From Aliivibrio sp. (GTDB lineage: Bacteria; Pseudomonadota; Gammaproteobacteria; Enterobacterales; Vibrionaceae), in assembly GCA_016764915.1 (NCBI GenBank), contig JAESQY010000153.1, positions 62,001 through 126,000 on the forward strand: a DNA stretch of 64,000 nucleotides. The letters run 5' to 3'. This document shows positions 16,083 to 24,925 of this stretch, in pieces. The notes under the pieces were generated by a model, which was given only the letters and a program-made list of their open reading frames with translations, did not search any database and was not told where the DNA came from. The position numbers were made by a program, and so were the translations under genes. The stretch's first letter is position 1. Each line of letters starts with the position of its first letter.

Positions 16083-18479
16083 TTAGTTCTCTACATTCAG
16101 CACTTGAGTACTTACTTTTGTAGGAACGTCTGCATGTTGTACATTTTTTACCGCCCAAAGCACTCGCTCTGGTGTTGCTGGTGTATCCAACTTAGGAATA
16201 CGACCTTCGACAGCCACTGAAGCAATCGCGTTTTTAATAGCACTCCACACTGATATGGCCAACATGAAGGGTGGCTCACCCACCGCTTTTGAGTTGAACA
16301 CGGTATCTTCTGGATTACTGCGGTTCTCAAGCAGCTGAGTTCGGAAATCAATCGGCATATCGGAAATGGCGGGTATCTTGTAACTTGCTGGTCCATTGGT
16401 CATCAATTTACCTTGTTCATTCCATACCAACTCTTCAGTGGTTAACCAACCAACGCCTTGAATGAAACCACCTTCAATCTGTCCAATATCAATCGCTGGG
16501 TTTAAAGAAGCGCCCACATCGTGCAAAATATCCGCTCGCAATATTTTATATTCGCCAGTTAAGGTATCAATCACCACTTCTGAGCAAGAGGCGCCATACG
16601 CATAGTAGTAGAAGGGACGACCACTGGCTTTTTCGTGATCATAGAAGATCTTCGGTGTGCGGTAGAACCCGGTACTAGAGAGTGATACTTGATTGAAGTA
16701 AGCCAACTGAACCAGCTCAACAAACGGCATGTATTTTTCACGAATTTGGATGATGCCGTTTTTGAAAATCACCTCCTCTTCACTTACCTTAAAGTGAGCG
16801 CTGGCAAAATCGACCAAGCGACGTTTTATTGTTTGCGCGGCATTCTGTGCAGCTTTACCATTTAAATCAGCCCCTGATGACGCGGCAGTTGGTGAGGTGT
16901 TAGGTACTTTATCTGTGCTGGTGGCAGTGATCTGAATTTGGTCAATATCCACTTGAAACTCTTGGGCCACAATTTGAGCCACTTTAATGTTCAGCCCTTG
17001 TCCCATCTCAGTACCGCCATGGTTTAGGTGGATGCTGCCATCGGTATAGATGTGGATCAGTGCGCCAGCTTGGTTCAAGAAGGTTGCAGTAAAAGAGATA
17101 CCAAACTTGACCGGAGTGATGGCTAACCCTTTTTTCAGAATCGGACTGCTCTGGTTAAACTCTGCGATCGCTTTACGGCGAGCATGATAATCACTGCTCT
17201 CTTCAAGCTGATGGGTGATGTCATGAATAAAATTATCTTCTACTTTTTGGTAGTAGTGAGTGACATCTCTTCCCTCTTCACCGTAGTAGTTAGTTTTACG
17301 CACTTCCAACGGATCTTTTTTCAGATAACCGGCAATTTCATCCATGATGTGCTCAATGGTCATCATGCCTTGCGGTCCACCAAAACCACGATAGGCGGTA
17401 TTAGAAGCGGTGTTTGTTTTGCAGCGATGCCCGGTTACCGTGGCATCTCCAAGGTAATAGGCGTTGTCTGAGTGGAACATAGCACGGTCAACGATCGAAC
17501 TTGATAAATCCGGAGAATAACCACAGTTACCCGCCACAATAATATCGATACCTTCAATGCGGCCTTCATCATTAAATCCGACGGTATATTGGTTGTAGAA
17601 TGGGTGACGTTTCCCCGTAGTCTGCATATCTTCACTTCGTAGCAGACGCATTTTTGTTGGACGGCCTGTTAGATGTGCCACCACAGCAGCCATACAAGCA
17701 GGGCCTGCCGCTTGGGTCTCTTTACCGCCGAAACCTCCGCCCATGCGGCGCATATCAATCACGACTTTATGCATGGGAATCCCTAATACTTCAGAGACAA
17801 GTTTCTGCACTTCTGTCGGGTTTTGGGTTGAGGTATAAACGATCATGCCGCTATCTTCGGTTGGCATGACACTACTGACTTGAGTTTCAAGATAGAAGTG
17901 TTCTTGACCACCGATCTCTAAATCACCTTTCAATATGTGTTTGGCGCGCTTGAGTGCCGCGTCTGAATCGCCTCTTTTTTGCTGGTGGCTTTCAGTAACG
18001 AAGTGGTTTTTTGCTAAAGCTTCTTTAACATCCAAAATCGCGGGAAGCTCTTCATACTCAATAATGGCTGCTTGAGCCGCTTTTCTGGCGGTCTCTAAAT
18101 CGTTCGCCGCAACCGCAATAACCGGTTGGCCGTAATACTCTACAATGCCATCTGCTAGTAAGGGATCTCCTGGTAAAATGGCACCGATGTCCAGTTGGCC
18201 GGGTACGTCTTTGCTGGTAATAGCAAGAGCAACACCTTCAAACTCATAACAAGGTGAAACATCGATTTTAGTAATTTTAGCGTGTGCGAATGTACTTAAA
18301 CGAGCATACAGATGCAGTTGGTTAGGAAACTCTAAACGGTCATCAATGTAGACGGCTTCACCGGTTACCTGTTTGGCGGCGCTATCATGTTTAACGCTCT
18401 TTCCTACGCCAGTGGTAAGATCTTTTTTTGTCAGAGCCACCATCTCATCGTGACTCATTTGTACATGGTGATTAGACAT
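16083..18479 (-). CDS. xdhB: Xanthine dehydrogenase, molybdopterin subunit
   Basis: Large catalytic subunit (798 residues, normal for the XdhB type) that hydroxylates hypoxanthine and xanthine to urate at the molybdenum site. Seen: the N-terminal Ald_Xan_dh domain (VGKSVKHDSAAKQVTGEAVYIDD), MRRMGGGFGGKE at the MoCo-binding loop, AYRGFGGPQGM with the substrate Arg, and GEPPFMLA near the C-terminus, where the catalytic Glu-containing motif (VGEPP) lies. The start overlaps the xdhA stop by 8 bases (ATGTCTAA), indicating coupled translation of the two subunits. Electrons leave through the XdhA Fe-S and FAD centres to NAD. Confidence 0.96.
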   Translation of the reverse strand: MSNHHVQMSHDEMVALTKKDLTTGVGKSVKHDSAAKQVTGEAVYIDDRLEFPNQLHLYARLSTFAHAKITKIDVSPCYEFEGVALAITSKDVPGQLDIGAILPGDPLLADGIVEYYGQPVIAVAANDLETARKAAQAAIIEYEELPAILDVKEALAKNHFVTESHQQKRGDSDAALKRAKHILKGDLEIGGQEHFYLETQVSSVMPTEDSGMIVYTSTQNPTEVQKLVSEVLGIPMHKVVIDMRRMGGGFGGKETQAAGPACMAAVVAHLTGRPTKMRLLRSEDMQTTGKRHPFYNQYTVGFNDEGRIEGIDIIVAGNCGYSPDLSSSIVDRAMFHSDNAYYLGDATVTGHRCKTNTASNTAYRGFGGPQGMMTIEHIMDEIAGYLKKDPLEVRKTNYYGEEGRDVTHYYQKVEDNFIHDITHQLEESSDYHARRKAIAEFNQSSPILKKGLAITPVKFGISFTATFLNQAGALIHIYTDGSIHLNHGGTEMGQGLNIKVAQIVAQEFQVDIDQIQITATSTDKVPNTSPTAASSGADLNGKAAQNAAQTIKRRLVDFASAHFKVSEEEVIFKNGIIQIREKYMPFVELVQLAYFNQVSLSSTGFYRTPKIFYDHEKASGRPFYYYAYGASCSEVVIDTLTGEYKILRADILHDVGASLNPAIDIGQIEGGFIQGVGWLTTEELVWNEQGKLMTNGPASYKIPAISDMPIDFRTQLLENRSNPEDTVFNSKAVGEPPFMLAISVWSAIKNAIASVAVEGRIPKLDTPATPERVLWAVKNVQHADVPTKVSTQVLNVEN

Positions 18480-19920
18480 ACGACGTTACCCTTGTAGTAA
18501 TTGCATTGTTGGTGTTTTGCTGTTCGATAAAGAATCGGTAAAGCATATTGGCGGCCGTTTGGCTGCGATACTCTTTACTGGCGCGGAAGTCGGAAAGTGG
18601 CGCGAAGTCAGACTCTAATGCAGCCATCGCCTCTTTAATTGTGCTGACGTTCCAGACTTTACCTACTAAGTTTAGCTCACATGCGGTGGCTCGTTTTGGG
18701 ATGGCTGCCATGCCACCAAATGCGATGCGTGCTGATTTGACGCTGCCTTTTTCAATTTCAATTAAGAATGCGCCACATACGGCTGAAATGTCGTCATCAA
18801 GACGCTTTGATAGCTTATAAGCGCGGAACTCTTTGCCTGGTTGCGGCTTAGGAATGATGATCTTTTCAATGAACTCTGAAGGTTGTTGCGCCGTGATCTT
18901 ATAGCTAATGAAGTACTCTTCTACTGGTATCGTACGAGTGACATTACCTAAACGTAGGGTGATCATTGCGTTTAGTGCGATCAGCAGAGGTGGTGCATCC
19001 CCGATAGGTGAAGCATTAGCGACATTGCCTCCTAGTGTGCCTTGGTTACGAACTTGCAGTGAGGCAAAGCGGTGCAGTAGTTCCCCAAAATCTGGGTAGT
19101 GCTTGCTAATGGCGGTGTAGCAGTCGCTAATTGGCAGGTTAGCTCCCAAAATAATGTCGCTATCGGTCTCTTCTGAGACTTTCATATCTTCGACTAAATT
19201 TACGCTGATCAAATCTTCAATTTCGCGGTGGAATTGAGTGACTTCCAAGGCCAAATCAGTACCGCCAGCCACTAAACGTGCTTTTGGATTATCCAGTAAA
19301 AGTTGGGCCAGTTGAGCAATAGAAGTGGGTGAGTAACTGGTTAGATTGTTGTGCTCAAGTGACCCTGGTTGACCGCCGATTGATTGCAGTTTTTCGATGG
19401 TTTGTTGCTCAAGAGTGGCAAACTGATCCAGAATTGGTTTATCTTGGCTCACAGACATTGCGGCATCAACAATAGGTCGGTAACCCGTACAGCGACATAA
19501 GTTGCCTGCTAACGACTCGAAGATCTCTTCTTTATTTGCGTTGGGTTTATTCTTACTCAGTGCAAACATCGACATGATGAAACCGGGCGTACAGTAACCA
19601 CATTGAGAAGCATGAAAGTCGACTAACGCTTTCTGTACTGGGTGTAAGGTTTTGTCTTTCTCTTGTAAATCTTCAACGGTGATTAACTGCTTGCCATGAA
19701 GAGCTGAAACAAAAGTAAGGCATGAGTTTACAGAACGATATTGCAGTTGGCCGTTGACCAGCTCTCCTAGCACTACAGTACAAGCGCCACAGTCACCAGA
19801 ACCACATCCCTCTTTAGTGCCTGTTTTGTTTATTTTAGTACGTAGATAATTCAGTACTGTCATGTTTGGTGAAAGCTGAGTTTCTTCTCTAACTTCCTGG
19901 TTGAGTAAGAATGTAATCAA
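18472..19920 (-). CDS. xdhA: Xanthine dehydrogenase, Fe-S/FAD subunit
   Basis: Small subunit carrying two [2Fe-2S] clusters and FAD. The N-terminal ferredoxin domain has GCGSGDCGACTVVLGEL, the helical domain HASQCGYCTPGFIMS and NLCRCTGYRP, followed by the FAD-binding domain (ARLVAGGTDLALE, ASPIGDAPPLLIALNA) and the CO-dehydrogenase flavoprotein C-terminal domain. The start is taken as TTG at 19920: AGGAGG ends 4 bases upstream and translation begins MITFLLNQEVREE, the normal XdhA N-terminus. Upstream in-frame ATG or TTG codons (19944, 19962) would add residues with no family match and poor ribosome sites. First gene of the operon, divergent from allA across a 485-bp gap. Confidence 0.93.
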   Translation of the reverse strand: MITFLLNQEVREETQLSPNMTVLNYLRTKINKTGTKEGCGSGDCGACTVVLGELVNGQLQYRSVNSCLTFVSALHGKQLITVEDLQEKDKTLHPVQKALVDFHASQCGYCTPGFIMSMFALSKNKPNANKEEIFESLAGNLCRCTGYRPIVDAAMSVSQDKPILDQFATLEQQTIEKLQSIGGQPGSLEHNNLTSYSPTSIAQLAQLLLDNPKARLVAGGTDLALEVTQFHREIEDLISVNLVEDMKVSEETDSDIILGANLPISDCYTAISKHYPDFGELLHRFASLQVRNQGTLGGNVANASPIGDAPPLLIALNAMITLRLGNVTRTIPVEEYFISYKITAQQPSEFIEKIIIPKPQPGKEFRAYKLSKRLDDDISAVCGAFLIEIEKGSVKSARIAFGGMAAIPKRATACELNLVGKVWNVSTIKEAMAALESDFAPLSDFRASKEYRSQTAANMLYRFFIEQQNTNNAITTRVTSYV

Positions 19921-20405
19921 GAGGCCTCCTAGATGGTTATTCATTCCTGACTTATAAGTCAATATTTGTCGATCTTGACTATCCAGTCAACTTCTATTTA
20001 ACAGCTTCGCAACATGGGGCGGAAAATAATTAATTATTTCTTTGTGATTAAAATGTTAGGTAGCATAAGAAGCTGTATATATAATCGACTGGTTGCTTAC
20101 TTTCATCCTATAAGTTTACTGTAATTTTGGCTTTATGCCGTGTTGTTGCGAAATTGCAACGCTTCCCACGCTTTGGCAATACCTCGCCAATAATGACGGT
20201 TATACTTTTTAAACAACTTGATACTTTGCTCATCACTGGGCCAACATTGACCAATGTGAATGATTTTCGAGCAATGTTAATTTTACCAAAGAGTGAGTAA
20301 ATAGTAATATTGTTACTTATTCTTTTTGTTATCGTGTACAACCTTGATGGTAAATTGTGATCTTAGAAAGAGAGTGGCAATGATGAATAGCGAACTGGAG
20401 AGAAC
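19921..20405. promoter_or_regulatory. Divergent xdhA / allA control region
   Basis: A 485-bp gap with no convincing gene. It holds GTTGC-N6-GCAAC (20145-20160) and AGTAA-N5-TTACT near 20302-20316. TCGTGTACAA at 20332-20341 matches 8 of 10 bases of the TTGTATACAA core found before the GntR gene (21865-21874), so it is a candidate site for that regulator near the allA promoter. Promoter boxes were not assigned with confidence. Confidence 0.4.
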
Positions 20406-20924
20406 ATGCAACGACAGATTGATAAAATAATCCTTACCGTTGAGCCGTTAACCGCTCAAGCGTTTTCTCTGTTTGGTGACGTGATTGAAAGGGACGGCAG
20501 TGATTTCTTTTTGATCAATAACGGGTCTACACGTCGTTACCATGAACTGGCAAACGTTGATGTGGAAGATCAAAGTGGTAAAGCGATCATCAGTATTTTT
20601 GAGGCAACTCCTCTTGAATATCCGTTAACCATTAAGATGGTAGAGCGCCACCCATTAGGCTCACAGGCGTTTATACCGCTACTAGGCAATTCATATTTAA
20701 TTGTGGTTGCACAGAAAGGAGAGAACCCCAAAAGCAAGAATTTAAAAGCGTTTATCAGCAATGGTAAGCAAGGGGTGAATTATCATAAAGGGGTGTGGCA
20801 TCATCCGATTCTTGCATTAACTGAGCACGATCAATACTTGATTGTTGATCGAGCAGGTACTGGCAATAATTGCGAAGAGCACTATTTTGATGACAACGAT
20901 GTGGTGGTGTTAAACCGTCCATAA
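20406..20924 (+). CDS. allA: Ureidoglycolate lyase
   Basis: Cupin-like lyase that splits ureidoglycolate into glyoxylate and urea in the late ureide (allantoin) pathway. The 172 residues match AllA in size and layout: VEPLTAQAFSLFGDVIE at the N-terminus, INNGSTRRYHELA, MVERHPLGSQAFIPL (metal/substrate strand), FISNGKQGVNYHKGVWHHPIL and a terminal DRAGTGNNCEEHYF. GGAG is 5 bases before the ATG. It is divergent from the xdhABC-guaD operon and convergent with a GntR gene, so purine oxidation and ureide breakdown are probably co-regulated. Well supported. Confidence 0.93.
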   Translation: MQRQIDKIILTVEPLTAQAFSLFGDVIERDGSDFFLINNGSTRRYHELANVDVEDQSGKAIISIFEATPLEYPLTIKMVERHPLGSQAFIPLLGNSYLIVVAQKGENPKSKNLKAFISNGKQGVNYHKGVWHHPILALTEHDQYLIVDRAGTGNNCEEHYFDDNDVVVLNRP

Positions 20925-20955
20925 TAGCTCGGTTTGCCTCGTATCAAAAATATCA

Positions 20956-20983
20956 AAGGGGAGACTTGGTTAAGTATCCCCTT
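20956..20983. terminator. Weak hairpin between convergent allA and gntR
   Basis: AAGGGGA (20956-20962) pairs with TCCCCTT (20977-20983) across a 14-base loop. No T-run follows on the plus strand, so terminator function is only probable. Confidence 0.4.
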
Positions 20984-21013
20984 GTTAATAGGAGGTAATG
21001 TAGTCAGTCAGAT

Positions 21014-21760
21014 TTAGACTTTTAATTTCTTTTTAATCACATCAGAGAATACTAAGTGCAGATCCTCTTTTATCACTTTATCATCTAACGATAACTTTGA
21101 TTTAATGTGATCCAAATGCGTCTGCATTAAACTCATGGCTCTCTTTTTATCTCCGCCTTCAATCGCATCAAGTAAAGTGGTGTGCTCATCCAGTGAACAT
21201 TGTCCTTGGCTCTGGTTACCAGTTTCATACAATGAAATGATCAGAGAGGTTTGCGACACGATGCTACGTTGGAAAGAGAGGAGAGGAGCATTGTTGGCCA
21301 TGTGCGCTAATTGAATATGAAATTCACCAGAAATACGGATACCGCGACCTACATCACCCTGAGCATGAGCTTCATTCTCTTCAGCAACCAATTCACGCAG
21401 CTCTTTGATTTTTTCAGCGGTGGCGTTTTCAACCGCCAGCTCTGTAATCGAAAGTTCTAGCACTTCACGCGCTTTAAGAACTTGTTTTGCTTCTTCGACA
21501 CTAGGTGCTGCCACAATGGCACCGCGATTTGGTCGAATATCAACCACTTGCTCAACGGAAAGTCGAAGCAGAGCACGACGAATAATAGTACGGCTTACAC
21601 TAAAAATCCCACCTAATGCCTCTTCATTAAGTTTGGTATTCGGCGGTAAGCGCTGTTCTAAAATGGCATCAAAAATGTGTCCATAAACAATATCATCTTG
21701 AGTCTGAGTAACTGGCACAGACTTGGGTTTTTTTTGCCCTACCTTTTTTTTGTCAGACAT
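21014..21760 (-). CDS. GntR-family (FadR/FCD) regulator, probably of purine/ureide genes
   Basis: A 248-residue regulator. The winged helix occupies about residues 20-90 (LPPNTKLNEEALGGIFSVSRTIIRRAL, then VVDIRPNRGAIVA). It is followed by an all-helical FCD effector domain with metal-type residues in GEFHIQLAHM, LDEHTTLLDAI and MQTHLDHI. Its own upstream region holds a perfect TTTGTATACAAA palindrome, the class of site bound by FadR-type GntR proteins. Position beside allA and xdh makes control of purine catabolism likely, with a ureide or urate as ligand; this is inference. Confidence 0.82.
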   Translation of the reverse strand: MSDKKKVGQKKPKSVPVTQTQDDIVYGHIFDAILEQRLPPNTKLNEEALGGIFSVSRTIIRRALLRLSVEQVVDIRPNRGAIVAAPSVEEAKQVLKAREVLELSITELAVENATAEKIKELRELVAEENEAHAQGDVGRGIRISGEFHIQLAHMANNAPLLSFQRSIVSQTSLIISLYETGNQSQGQCSLDEHTTLLDAIEGGDKKRAMSLMQTHLDHIKSKLSLDDKVIKEDLHLVFSDVIKKKLKV

Positions 21761-21863
21761 AATGAGAGATGCTCCGCTGAATAATCAGCTGGTTGATATT
21801 CATAAAAAATTGTAATGTCTATAGGGTAATTGATATTGAAATTTTTAGCATCTTTTAATTGAT

Positions 21864-21875
21864 TTTGTATACAAA
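21864..21875. promoter_or_regulatory. Perfect palindrome TTTGTATACAAA, probable GntR operator
   Basis: A 12-bp perfect palindrome about 104 bases upstream of the GntR start and 50 bases upstream of the PhzF pseudogene start, so it could repress both directions. The match to FadR-type GntR sites (inner TGTATACA) is from established knowledge; binding here is inferred. Confidence 0.6.
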
Positions 21876-21925
21876 GAAGCAGGTAAATTGATAGATTGTT
21901 AATATAACAATCCAAGGAGCGTTCA

Positions 21926-22196
21926 ATGGCAACTGTAAAAGTCTTTAACGTGTTTACCGATCAATACAACAGAGGAAACCCTGCCGCGGCCATTGAGCTA
22001 ACGTTGCGCCAAAGATTGGTATTGACGAAGATCCTCCACTGGTTCCGCACAATGCTCCTTGGCTGCCTATTGGTTTGATGTGTTAGGTAAAACCAAACTG
22101 TCGGTATTGCAATTGTCAAAGCGAGGTGGGGCGTTTAAGGTAGAGCAGGAAGGTAATAGAATAAAAATAACGGCGAAAATAACTCTAGCCAATTAA
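21926..22196 (+). pseudogene. Degraded PhzF-family gene
   Basis: Remains of a PhzF-type isomerase/epimerase gene (normally about 260-300 codons). A good ribosome site AAGGAGC and ATG start the frame MATVKVFNVFTDQYNRGNPAA, the characteristic PhzF N-terminus. The sequence then jumps to the C-terminal part: KIGIDEDP in one frame, then GSAQCSLAAYWFDVLGKTKL and SKRGGAFKVEQEGNRIKI in another. The middle of the gene is deleted (after about base 21985), and a further one-base loss near 22037 breaks DEDP-TGSAQC. The frame would end at the TAA at 22194. It is non-functional as read and lies beside the remains of a LysR gene. Confidence 0.82.
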
Positions 22197-22214
22197 GTAA
22201 TAAGCTAGAGTTAT
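22179..22214. terminator. 11-bp perfect inverted repeat at end of PhzF remnant
   Basis: ATAACTCTAGC (22179-22189) and GCTAGAGTTAT (22204-22214) pair perfectly around a 14-base loop that contains the old stop codon. It sits between the convergent PhzF remnant and the next minus-strand gene. No long T-run. Confidence 0.5.
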
Positions 22215-22229
22215 GAATTGTATAGATTA

Positions 22230-22583
22230 TTAATCTCTATCTCTATCTTTTGCTTTGTAAGAATACTTTACGTTTACATTAGCAGTGTAACTTATATCAC
22301 CAGAAGAATTAGCGCTTTCATCTACGGTTACATATGAGTTATCAATCGATAGAGAATTGGAATAGATCATAACACCATGAATATTTAGTGCTTTTTTAAG
22401 TTCACTCTGACTTTTATTTGATAAGCTAGACAACATGTCATGGCCAATTTTATAAGCAGACGTACTACTCGTAGTTGGCGTAGATTTTATTGTGGTTGTA
22501 TTTGTATTTGTATTTGTTTCGTAACTATTAGCAAATAACGATGTGCTGAATATCATTAATATTGTTATCATTAGCGTCTTCAT
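22230..22583 (-). CDS. Small secreted protein of unknown function
   Basis: I do not recognise this 117-residue product. The ATG at 22583 begins a clear signal peptide (MKTLMITILMIFSTSLFANS). It is followed by a low-complexity Thr/Asn/Ser stretch (ETNTNTNTTTIKSTPTTSS), a short helical region (LSSLSNKSQSELKKALN) and a strand-rich C-terminus ending in KAKDRDRD. A weak AGG precedes the ATG at a long distance; an upstream in-frame ATG at 22640 would bury the signal peptide. It sits between two gene remnants and may be a recent or fast-evolving gene. Periplasmic or secreted location is inferred from the signal. Confidence 0.5.
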   Translation of the reverse strand: MKTLMITILMIFSTSLFANSYETNTNTNTTTIKSTPTTSSTSAYKIGHDMLSSLSNKSQSELKKALNIHGVMIYSNSLSIDNSYVTVDESANSSGDISYTANVNVKYSYKAKDRDRD

Positions 22584-22717
22584 TATATATACCTTGTCTA
22601 TTTGTGAGTAGCTAAAAATGTTAAATAGTGCTCTTAACATATACTCATAAGACCCAGCTCAGTAGAAAAAAAATACAATATTTAATATGTAAATTAGCAA
22701 TAAGTTATATTCTTTTA

Positions 22718-23065
22718 TCATATTAAAGTTCTCAACAGCTTCCGTAATTGCAAACTCACTTCTGACTCTATGCCTGCACGTTGAATGAAGTCAATGTTGG
22801 TTTGCCACGCAAGTTGTTCAAACTCTAGTGGTAGCCGGCATAATTGGTTGTTATCGATAGCATCTTGCGCTAAATGCAATGGCAGTAATGCCCAGCCAAA
22901 CCCAGACTTTGCCAATTCAAGTAATACGTAATAGTTATCTGAATACCATACATCTGGTGAATGTGCCTGATTAAGCCAAGAGTGTGCTTCACCTTTTGAT
23001 CCGATGGTTATCTTTAATGGTTGTATGACCATGCTCGTGCTCGCTGGTTTTGTAGCAACGAACAC
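22718..23065 (-). pseudogene. LysR-family regulator remnant (substrate-domain C-terminus)
   Basis: About 115 codons resembling the last third of a LysR substrate-binding domain: WYSDNYYVLLELAKSGFGWALLPLHLAQDAI is the typical second-lobe segment, with RLPLEFEQLAWQTNIDFIQRAG after it. The DNA-binding helix-turn-helix and the first lobe are absent, and the fragment begins abruptly 13 bases after the stop of the pseudouridine synthase gene. It cannot act as a regulator. It probably controlled the neighbouring PhzF gene before both decayed together. Confidence 0.72.
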
Positions 23066-23078
23066 TCGCAGAACTGAG

Positions 23079-24761
23079 TTAAAAATCAGGGTCTACTTGA
23101 AACTGCATCACCTCTTTGGTTATTGGGTGATGCAGCGTTAAGGATTCGGCGTGCAGGTGCAAACGTTTTGCAGTTTTACCATATAGGTCATCACCGATAA
23201 TCGGCATAGCAAGTCCGAGTGAATGGGCGCAGTGAACACGTAATTGATGGGTGCGGCCAGTTTTGGGTGACAGATAGACACGGGTATTGCCGTTATGCTT
23301 GTCTATCACTTGCCACTCGGTTTCTGCTGGTTTTCCATGTTCGAAACAGACTAATTGACGAGGTCTGTCAATAAGATCACCGCGAAGTGGTAAGGTGATT
23401 TCTCCACTGTTTTTATCTAATGTTCCATCAATAAGGGCGATATAACGTTTGGTGATAGAACGTGAGATAAACTGTTTTTGTAAACTTTTATGGGCGCGTT
23501 TGCTTAAAGCAATGACCATTAAACCTGAAGTTGCCATATCGAGTCGATGAACAATGAGAGAACCCACTGATTTGGGAAATAGCTGCTCCATACGGTGCTG
23601 CACCGAATCTTCGATGGTTTTGCCCGGTACTGAGAGAAAACCAGCAGGTTTGTTGATAACCAACATTACATCGTCTTGATAGATAACCTCGATGGACTTG
23701 CCAATAGCGGGATTGGTTAGCAGTGGGTTTTCGTCTTGCTCTATTCCTTCGAGCATGTGTCCTAAAATTGGATGACATTTACCAAGGCAAGCTGGGTAGA
23801 TGTTTTTATGCTGTCTCACCTCCGATTTTGGCGATACACCCCACCAAAATTCAGCCAATGCTAAGGGTTTCAACTGATGATTAAAGGCGTAATGCAGCAG
23901 TTTAGGCGCAGCACACTCGCCGGAGCCTGCAGGTGGAGTGCGCATTGGCGTATCGGCAAAAATGGACTGTAAACTTTTGGACTCTCCTCTGCTGTTTAGA
24001 AACTGGTATTGTTGAAATATTTTCTGTTGCAGTGAAGAGGATAGTTCGCTTCGTTGTCCTTTAAGTTGAATGATTTCATCAACAATTTGATTCAGTTCAT
24101 CTTGAGCTACAGCTAGCTTTTTGTCCCAGTGATTTTTGAGTGTTTTGAGTTGATTTTTCTCATTTACGCTCTCTCTACCAAGTTTCTCCATTAGCAAAGT
24201 TAGCTTGGTTGGATCTGAGTGTTGTTCCGCTTTAGCTCTGAGTATTTTTCGGCGTTTTCGGCCCTCAATCATCTCTGACCTATGGTTTTCTATCTGCAGT
24301 TGACTGTTTGATTTTATGTCGTTTAATCTCTGTGTGTAGAGCTCGATATTAGGATTTTTTCTTAGCGTGTTAATTTTCGCGCTTAAGCGGTTTAACTTCT
24401 CTTGCCCAATCAAAAAAAAGCCATCTTTAGTGAGCATGTCAAACACAGGAGGAACAAATCCGGCTAGATGATTTGAATCGGCAGTCTTGCCAGAAAAAGC
24501 GGAAAGATAACCGATCTCACCTTGTTGAGTCTGTACTAATAACACACCAAACATTTTGCCAGTGCCACTTGCTTTATCACCAGCCAAACCAAAATTATGC
24601 TGCCATGTCTGTTGGTTATTTAAATGGTGTTGTAACTCTTCAATAGCCAATTTGCATAGGGGGTGAGGTTGATAGAAAAAAGGGAAAGTGAAACGCTCAG
24701 GAAGTGAGTATGAATCAATTGGCTTCTTAAAAAGAGTAAAGCAGGCTGGCTGAGAGTGCAT
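23079..24761 (-). CDS. RluA-family pseudouridine synthase with long coiled-coil N-terminus
   Basis: RNA pseudouridine synthase of 560 residues, about twice the usual RluA length. The C-terminal catalytic domain begins near residue 358 (IEVIYQDDVMLVINKPAGFLSVPGK). Motif II is VHRLDMATSGL with catalytic Asp408, then RSITKRYIALIDG and KTGRTHQLRVHCAH. Residues about 150-265 are a long charged coiled coil (LRKNPNIELYTQRL..., EKLGRESVNEKNQLKTLKNH). This large form is common in Vibrio-type genomes; the RNA target is not known from sequence. No clear ribosome site precedes the ATG at 24761. Confidence 0.85.
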   Translation of the reverse strand: MHSQPACFTLFKKPIDSYSLPERFTFPFFYQPHPLCKLAIEELQHHLNNQQTWQHNFGLAGDKASGTGKMFGVLLVQTQQGEIGYLSAFSGKTADSNHLAGFVPPVFDMLTKDGFFLIGQEKLNRLSAKINTLRKNPNIELYTQRLNDIKSNSQLQIENHRSEMIEGRKRRKILRAKAEQHSDPTKLTLLMEKLGRESVNEKNQLKTLKNHWDKKLAVAQDELNQIVDEIIQLKGQRSELSSSLQQKIFQQYQFLNSRGESKSLQSIFADTPMRTPPAGSGECAAPKLLHYAFNHQLKPLALAEFWWGVSPKSEVRQHKNIYPACLGKCHPILGHMLEGIEQDENPLLTNPAIGKSIEVIYQDDVMLVINKPAGFLSVPGKTIEDSVQHRMEQLFPKSVGSLIVHRLDMATSGLMVIALSKRAHKSLQKQFISRSITKRYIALIDGTLDKNSGEITLPLRGDLIDRPRQLVCFEHGKPAETEWQVIDKHNGNTRVYLSPKTGRTHQLRVHCAHSLGLAMPIIGDDLYGKTAKRLHLHAESLTLHHPITKEVMQFQVDPDF

Positions 24762-24925
24762 ATTAAGTACTATGAAGTGTAATTGGGGCTATTTTACCCT
24801 TTCAATGTTAAATTATCATTAAATGCCGTCATTTTAAGTTTAACTACGCTTACTGTTTAATGATATTGCTCTTAGTGAGGTATCATAAGATGAAGTTAGA
24901 TGTGGATAATAATAAAGGATGAACA

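Noticed and set aside
17184-17471. 95-codon plus-strand frame inside xdhB
   Set aside because: Antisense shadow of a conserved enzyme gene, without a ribosome site.
20145-20160. GTTGC-N6-GCAAC as an operator
   Set aside because: Short arms with no second copy near; common by chance in a 485-bp gap.
20108-20341. 77-codon minus-strand frame in the xdhA-allA gap
   Set aside because: No ribosome site, no family pattern, irregular composition, and it overlaps the likely promoter region.
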